From positions 1,054,001-1,118,000 of the forward strand of contig NZ_CP110921.1 in the NCBI RefSeq assembly GCF_026247885.1: a DNA stretch of 64,000 bases, written 5' to 3'. The notes under the pieces were generated by a model. The model did not search any database. It was not told the DNA's origin and worked only from the letters and a program-made list of their open reading frames with translations. The position numbers and the translations under genes are program-made. The DNA comes from Methylococcus mesophilus. GTDB taxonomy: Bacteria; Pseudomonadota; Gammaproteobacteria; Methylococcales; Methylococcaceae. Below, one piece after another: positions 58,934-64,000 of this stretch (position 1 is its first letter; every line of letters begins with the position of its first letter).

Positions 58934-60502
58934 TCAGCCTCTCTCTTCCGGCGTAATGGTGGGAGCATGTTCCGGAATGGGAAGACGCAGCTTAAACACC
59001 GCGCCGCCCCCATCGCGGTTACTCATCTCGATCATGCCGCCGTGGGCCTCCACGATAGAGCGGCAGATGGATAAACCCAAGCCAACCCCGCTCTGTGCAG
59101 TTTCTGCGTGCACGCGAAAAAACTTATTGAAAATTTTTTGCTGCATGCTGTCAGGAACTCCAGCACCCCGATCTACGATGGATATGAATAAGCCGAGGGG
59201 CGTTGTTTGCAACTCTATGTCGATGGGCAAGCCTGCAGGGGAATATTTGTCGGCGTTGTCCAACAGATTGACCAAGACCTGCTGCAGCAGGACGGCATCG
59301 ACATAGATCAGCGCCTGACCATCTTTCATATTCAAATTGATTGACCGACCTTTAAGTCGTTTGTCGAGTCGGCGTAATGCGCTGCCGATGATTTCCTCGG
59401 GGGCGTACCATTGTCGATTGAGGACGACTTCACCGGCCTCCAGTCTCGCCATTGCCAGTATTTTGGTGGTCAGGTCCGACATACGCTGGGCTTCCTCACT
59501 GATGGCGGCCACCAATTTTTTCCTGTGGGCATCGTCCAAACGCTCCCCATCCGCTTCTAGCGTCGTGGCCGCCGTGACGATTGTGGCAAGGGGCGTTCTC
59601 AAATCGTGGGAGATACTGCTGAGCAAGGAGTTCCGCAGGGTTTCCGCCTCTATCTTCAAGGTTGCATCTTGGGCTTGCTCAGCCAGACGAGCCCTTTCGA
59701 GGGTATGAACGATCTGGTTAAGAAACGTGTCCAGGAGTTGGCGTTGTTCCGGTGCCGAAATCTGCGGCAAATCGACAGCTTCCAGTGCGAGAACGCCAAG
59801 AGGTCCCGTCGATCCGTTGAGGGGCACGTATAACGCAGTGACATTAGCGACCGGATCAGTCCCATAGCCGGTTATCTGGCCTTTCTGAAATGCCGATTGA
59901 GCCCTGTCCAAATCGGCTCCCTGCAGAGAGATCTCCAATGGAGGTTCGCCGGGATAACCGATGAGCCCATTGTGGTCAGGAAACAGCAATGTGTTTCGAC
60001 TGCCGAACTCAGAATAGACATGACGTACGCCGATTTCTACTATTTCGCTTTCGAGCTGCGCCTCCGCCAATTCCTTACTCAGTCGGTAAAGAGCCGATGC
60101 TCGATGTTCGCGCTGTTCTGCCTCCCGTTTCTGGAAACGGATTGTTTGAGCCAGCTTGCTGGTGACAGCGCCGACCAATATTGTCACTGCGAGTCCTGCC
60201 AAATTTTCCCGATCGGCGATCGCAAAGGAAAAGATGGGAGGTGCGAAGAAAAAAGCAAAGGACGCGGCGTTGATCAAGGACGCCAATATGGACGGCCAGA
60301 AGCCGAAGCGAATAGCGACGAAAAATACCCCCAGCAAATCGAACATCAGGATGTTACTTGAGGTGAGCCACTGACGGAACAGCCAATCGAGGAGAGTCAA
60401 TATCAAGGGAACGACGACCCCCCAAAACCAAGGCCAATAGCCGTACCTAGCTCTACTAACACCGGTACAATTACCGTTTGATTTACTGTCCTGGCTCATC
60501 AT
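58934..60502 (-). CDS. KdpD-like histidine kinase lacking the N-terminal KdpD sensor
   Basis: About 522 residues from MMSQDSK (a GTG six codons upstream is possible). Closely spaced membrane segments (about 20-115, DUF4118-like) are followed by a GAF-like domain (130-275), the phosphoacceptor helix SSISHDLRTPLAT with His near 298, and an ATPase with NLLDNADKYSP, DRGAGVP and GVGLGLSICRSIVEAHGG. This equals the second half of KdpD; the roughly 370-residue cytoplasmic KdpD/USP sensor that normally precedes the membrane part is absent, and no room for it exists upstream before the apbE remnant. The gene pairs with the KdpE-like regulator. Confidence 0.88.
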   Translation of the reverse strand: MMSQDSKSNGNCTGVSRARYGYWPWFWGVVVPLILTLLDWLFRQWLTSSNILMFDLLGVFFVAIRFGFWPSILASLINAASFAFFFAPPIFSFAIADRENLAGLAVTILVGAVTSKLAQTIRFQKREAEQREHRASALYRLSKELAEAQLESEIVEIGVRHVYSEFGSRNTLLFPDHNGLIGYPGEPPLEISLQGADLDRAQSAFQKGQITGYGTDPVANVTALYVPLNGSTGPLGVLALEAVDLPQISAPEQRQLLDTFLNQIVHTLERARLAEQAQDATLKIEAETLRNSLLSSISHDLRTPLATIVTAATTLEADGERLDDAHRKKLVAAISEEAQRMSDLTTKILAMARLEAGEVVLNRQWYAPEEIIGSALRRLDKRLKGRSINLNMKDGQALIYVDAVLLQQVLVNLLDNADKYSPAGLPIDIELQTTPLGLFISIVDRGAGVPDSMQQKIFNKFFRVHAETAQSGVGLGLSICRSIVEAHGGMIEMSNRDGGGAVFKLRLPIPEHAPTITPEERG

Positions 60503-60569
60503 TATCGAAGCGCTGAACACCTAATATTGGGCCTGTAACGGATGATGTCGTTCCCTTTTTTCATCCAAT

Positions 60570-61062
60570 TCATTGGGATGCAACAAAGGCCTTGCTCAAC
60601 TTTTCTCTGACACTGTCGGAGCCATCATAGAGGCAAGACTGCATCAATTTCCAGTTGCGTTGGCACCCGATTTTCAAAGCGGGAAAAGCCCAAAAATTTG
60701 AAAAGCGGCTTAACCGTCAGATCATAATAACCACTAGAACGTTCATAGACCAGGTGGGCAATGTCCAGCATTACTGCAATCTCCGCCTATACAGGCAGCC
60801 AATCGGCTGTCTCTTGCTGATTGATATGAGAGATCTCCGAATCAGCCCGGTAATTGGATAGCATAGCGTCGATCTCAGTGAGGGAGGCTGTCACCTGCTG
60901 CTTGATCTCTTCTAGGGAGGCTTGACCATCGTCGAGCACGAGCTTGATATGGTAGGTGGTGTCTTGTGCTTCGCCAGAAATTTCGGCTTCGGTGGGCGAC
61001 TGACTACAGCCCGACAGCGCCAAGATCATCAACAACGGAGCAGTCATCCAAAACCTGTTCAT
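60570..61062 (-). pseudogene. Decayed FAD:protein FMN transferase (ApbE) remnant
   Basis: The frame opens with a lipoprotein signal (MNRFWMTAPLL, lipobox LSGC) and the ApbE pattern DTTYHIKL then IDAMLSNYRADSEISHINQ. It stops at TAG (60787-60789). In the same frame beyond the TAG the ApbE sequence resumes: LVYERSSGYYDLTVKPLFKF, then PTQLEIDAVLPL, to a TGA at 60625. A +1 shift there continues for about 20 codons. The FAD-binding and transferase C-terminal half, normally to about 340 residues, is missing. It lies just downstream of nhaD. A sequencing error could explain one break, not the missing half. Confidence 0.8.
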
Positions 61063-61091
61063 GTGCGGCGATCTCAGGTGTGAACGCATAG

Positions 61092-62558
61092 TCAAAACAT
61101 GCCGCCGTTAACGGAAAACAGCGCCAGAATACTGGCAAAAAACCCTAACAAAATGGCTGGCAACCAGCGAAAATGAAACGAGAAGGTATAACCTTCGCCT
61201 TCTCCCAGGCTTCCCTTCATTAATCCCAACACATGCAACCCGGGGGCCGAGCCTATCGCCAGTAGACTGCCACCGACGCCCAGTGTGAGAGTGAGTAATA
61301 ACCATTGCCCAATGGGGAATGGCGGGCGCATATTGAGAACCGCGAACATCAACGTGCCATTGTCAATGGAGGAAGAAGCCAAACCAATAATGATGTTGGC
61401 AATTGTGGCACTAATTTCCGTGAACAGAAAATGCGCCATCGCATCTAGATACCCTAAGAAATTGAGGGCACCGACTATCATCATCGCGCCATAAAAGAAC
61501 AGCAAGGTATCCCAATCCACGCCGGCAATGCACTTGAAAACATCAAATCCTTTTTGTGAATCCAAATAGATTTGCCTTTCATTAGCCTCATAGTCGGTCA
61601 GGAAATGGTGCAATTTCTCTGACTTGGTTAAGTAATAGGCGAAGAATTGCAGTATGGCTAAACCAAACATCATGCCTGCTATCGCCGGCATGTCGAGAAA
61701 GACATTGGATAGGATAGTGATACTAAAAGTCAGGACGAATATTAAAATAATTCGCTTGCTGCCGCGCTTCAGCATGGGCGTTTCTTTCGGGAAGCTCGGT
61801 TTACCCTTCGTCACAGAGAAATGCATGATGGCGGCCGGTACCAGGAAATTGACGATGCAGGGGATCGTCAGGTCGAAGAAATCCGTGAAGTGCAGCATGT
61901 TCTGCTGCCAGACGAAGAAGGTGGAAATGCCCCCCAAAGGGCTCATGGTACCGCCCGCGTTAGCTGCAATCACCGCATTCAGGCCTGCAAGACCGACAAA
62001 CCGGTGCTGACCTTTTCCTATCTCTAAGACGATGTAGCCCATCAGCAGGCCGACCGTCAGACTGCTGATTACTGTAGACAGCACAAAGGCCAAAATGCCG
62101 GTAATCCAAAATAACTGCCGATAACTGTATTGCCGATTCGCCAGACCGATGCGCAATGCGTCGAAGATTCCGCGTTCTGTCATGGAGTTCAAGAACGTCA
62201 TCGACACGGTAATAAACAAAAATAGCTCCGCATAGGCCATCAAATTGGATTGAAAGGCGGGAGTAACATTTTTTGCGGTTCCCGTTTCTACGGAGTAATA
62301 CACAAATATGATAAACCACATGAGCGCCGATCCCAGCACCATTGGCTTTGCCTTGCTCATTTGATGCAAGTCCTCCGTCATAGCAATGGCATAGGCGAGT
62401 ACCGTTATTACAATCGCGGCATACCCGACGAAATGATGCTTCAAGTCTATCTGCATTGCCGCCGTTGCTTCTTGTGCGAAACCCAAGCCAGGCATAAGCA
62501 AGCCAAAGATAAATATCAGTAGATTACAATAATAAAATCGTTGCGTTGATGTTTTCAT
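61092..62558 (-). CDS. nhaD: NhaD-type sodium:proton antiporter
   Basis: The 488 residues have a signal-like first segment then about twelve membrane segments. Family features include HHFVGYAAIVITVLAYAIAM near 41-60, AGLNAVIAANAGGTMSPLGG near 192-211 and SSSIDNGTLMFAVLNM near 393-408. NhaD exports Na+ or Li+ at alkaline pH in halophilic and marine bacteria. It is in AT-richer DNA and upstream of the broken apbE. The pairing with a KdpDE-like system and a nearby CPA2-type antiporter suggests a cation-homeostasis cluster. Confidence 0.93.
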   Translation of the reverse strand: MKTSTQRFYYCNLLIFIFGLLMPGLGFAQEATAAMQIDLKHHFVGYAAIVITVLAYAIAMTEDLHQMSKAKPMVLGSALMWFIIFVYYSVETGTAKNVTPAFQSNLMAYAELFLFITVSMTFLNSMTERGIFDALRIGLANRQYSYRQLFWITGILAFVLSTVISSLTVGLLMGYIVLEIGKGQHRFVGLAGLNAVIAANAGGTMSPLGGISTFFVWQQNMLHFTDFFDLTIPCIVNFLVPAAIMHFSVTKGKPSFPKETPMLKRGSKRIILIFVLTFSITILSNVFLDMPAIAGMMFGLAILQFFAYYLTKSEKLHHFLTDYEANERQIYLDSQKGFDVFKCIAGVDWDTLLFFYGAMMIVGALNFLGYLDAMAHFLFTEISATIANIIIGLASSSIDNGTLMFAVLNMRPPFPIGQWLLLTLTLGVGGSLLAIGSAPGLHVLGLMKGSLGEGEGYTFSFHFRWLPAILLGFFASILALFSVNGGMF

Positions 62559-63026
62559 TTAGACTCACTGGTATTCTTGGATTTGGCGGTCGCAGCTTTT
62601 TTGGAGAAACGCGTTCGACAACGAATTTGTCGAGGAATGTCTCTTTGAAAGCCCTCCACCTTGCGTTGAAAGCGCGTGAGCTAAGCTAAGGCATCTCGGC
62701 TAAATTTTTCGTAAAGAAATGTGCTCAGGATAGAAACAGTGCTTTGTCTTTATGCGGTATTTCCAGGCAGACAAAGAACTCGCTCCGTCCATACTGAAAC
62801 GGGGAGACTCATGAAGATAGAGGACGTTCGTGAACGGCCGATATTGATCAGGGCGAATGGCCGTTGAGGCCGAGGAGGAGTCATTCCCTGCAGCGTCCTG
62901 CGGAAATCGCTTCCTGACCGAAAGAAGCCGAAAAATACATGAGCCTCCGGAGGAGGGACACTTCCATCCCGACGTCCATCAACTCAGATGCGATCCTGTG
63001 GCGAATGGTAAGCAATCCTTCTGCCC
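62559..63026. other. 468-base spacer between nhaD and the CPA2-type antiporter
   Basis: No convincing gene. A perfect 7-base-pair inverted repeat, TCGACAA / TTGTCGA around 5 bases (62615-62633), lies about 60 bases upstream of the nhaD start and could be an operator. The nhaD promoter should be in the AT-rich part; none was identified with confidence. Confidence 0.5.
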
Positions 63027-64000
63027 TTAACTTGCCTCCCTCGCGTTTCGATAAACCTTTCCGCGCCGCCGAGGCAATGCAAATCCTGCCTTCGGCAACC
63101 AAGCCCTCAAACAAGGCGTGGTCAGAACGGTGCTGACGATGGCCATCAGCACCAGCATGGTGAAGACGTTGCGGGAGATCACGCCGAGGTCGTAGCCCAC
63201 GTTGAGTACGATCAGCTCCATGAGGCCGCGGGTGTTCATCAAAATCCCGAGTATCGCCGATTCGCTGCGGCTGAGGCCGGACAGGCGGGCGGCGAAGTAA
63301 GCGCCGCCGAGCTTGCCGAGGGTGGCCAGCAGGATGATGAGAGCGCACCAGCCCCACAATTGCAGGGTGTCCAGTCCGCCGATCTCGGTGCGCAGGCCGG
63401 TGAAGGTGAAGAAGATGGGCAAAAAGAACACCGTCACAAAGTGCCCTACCTTCTCCTTCCAGGCAGCCCGGAGTGCGGGTTCGTCGTGCAGCACGACGCC
63501 CATCATGAAGCCGCCGAAGATCGCGAAGATCCCCAGCTTGTAAGTGCACATGCCGGCGAGGAATATCCCGGCCAGCAGCACGCCGAGCAGGTTGCCCGAC
63601 AACCCGGCTTCGGACTTCTGGAAGCGCCGCACCAGCCACTTCATCGCCGGCCGCACTACGAACCAGCTCAGCACGATGAACGCGGCGACCAGTCCCACTT
63701 TGAGCGCGAATTCGGCATGGGAGTATTCGGCGACCGTCAGGGTGGTCACCAGCGCCAGCAGCAACCAGCCGACCACGTCGTTGATCGCCGCAACGCTGAT
63801 GGCGATGACGCCGAGTTTGTGATCGGTCATGCCGAATTCGATCATGATCCGGCCCAGGATCGGCAGGGCCGTGATCGAGAAGGCGGTGGCAATGAACAGC
63901 GACGAGGCGAGGCGGTCGGCCTCGGGGGAAAGCAGCGGTGCGGTCTGATAGCCGAACCCCAGACCGAGCACGAACGGCAACACCAGGCCGACCAAGGCGA
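63027..64000 (-). CDS. CPA2-type cation:proton antiporter, 5' end outside window
   Basis: At least 324 residues; the frame is still open at the right edge, so the start lies outside. It shows membrane segments of the Na+/H+ exchanger (KefB/NhaS-like) domain: FIATAFSITALPILGRIM, AAINDVVGWLLLALVT with the Asp of the ion-binding site (IND), FAIFGGFMMGVVL, FTFTGLRTEIG and ILMNTRGLMELIVLNVGYDL. It ends in an Arg/Lys-rich tail with no TrkA-N domain. GC is high again, in contrast to the nhaD region. Confidence 0.9.
   Translation of the reverse strand, partial: ALVGLVLPFVLGLGFGYQTAPLLSPEADRLASSLFIATAFSITALPILGRIMIEFGMTDHKLGVIAISVAAINDVVGWLLLALVTTLTVAEYSHAEFALKVGLVAAFIVLSWFVVRPAMKWLVRRFQKSEAGLSGNLLGVLLAGIFLAGMCTYKLGIFAIFGGFMMGVVLHDEPALRAAWKEKVGHFVTVFFLPIFFTFTGLRTEIGGLDTLQLWGWCALIILLATLGKLGGAYFAARLSGLSRSESAILGILMNTRGLMELIVLNVGYDLGVISRNVFTMLVLMAIVSTVLTTPCLRAWLPKAGFALPRRRGKVYRNAREAS

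Noticed and set aside
62881-63639. A 252-codon minus-strand frame over the CPA2-type antiporter end
   Set aside because: It overlaps the antiporter in another frame, is Arg/Pro-rich, and has no membrane segments or motifs.

Overview
The window reads as chromosomal DNA of a GC-rich gammaproteobacterium, most likely a Methylococcus-like methanotroph. The gammaproteobacterial call rests on the gene order grpE-dnaK-dnaJ-dapB-carA-carB-greA-yhbY-rlmE-ftsH-glmM, a well-known conserved block. The genus is an inference from overall gene content, GC and codon use. No rRNA, tRNA, CRISPR array or intact insertion sequence was recognised.

Left part (1-24 kb): the edge holds the 3' two genes of an srf-type operon (srfA, then srfB running off the window). 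A 250-bp element with terminal inverted repeats follows, then the housekeeping block on the minus strand. That block combines chaperones (hrcA, grpE, dnaK, dnaJ), lysine and pyrimidine/arginine precursor synthesis (dapB, carAB), RNA quality control (greA, yhbY, rlmE), membrane proteolysis (ftsH) and cell-wall precursor synthesis (glmM). hrcA is preceded by a textbook sigma-70 promoter overlapping a CIRCE operator, so the chaperones should be HrcA-controlled. Candidate terminators or leader hairpins lie behind hrcA, before carA, between dnaK and dnaJ, and behind ftsH. nadK and recN diverge from hrcA. A two-gene agmatine-to-putrescine unit follows and ends at a bidirectional terminator shared with an H-NS-type gene.

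Middle part (24-49 kb): mfd, a four-gene DevCA/MacB-like export operon with fusion protein and outer-membrane factor, ribE, a DUF3175 protein, a thioredoxin-like 2Fe-2S ferredoxin behind recQ, a cupin coupled to a RibD-type reductase, ubiB converging with a dicarboxylate symporter, a secreted protein with a thaumatin-like domain, an L,D-transpeptidase, a BASS transporter, and a minus-strand run lipoprotein-proA-nadD-trHb2-P-loop ATPase-metA.

Right part (49-64 kb): a single-module nonribosomal peptide synthetase (C-A-T-TE) is followed by two alpha/beta-hydrolases, apparently one operon. From about 54.7 kb base composition drops and the content looks acquired: an orphan membrane protein, an OafA-type acyltransferase with a periplasmic SGNH domain, a kdpE/kdpD-like two-component pair whose kinase lacks the usual KdpD sensor, a decayed apbE, and nhaD. 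GC rises again in a CPA2-type antiporter cut by the right edge. The most unusual items are the NRPS-hydrolase locus, the bacterial thaumatin-like protein, the sensor-less KdpD and the broken apbE.
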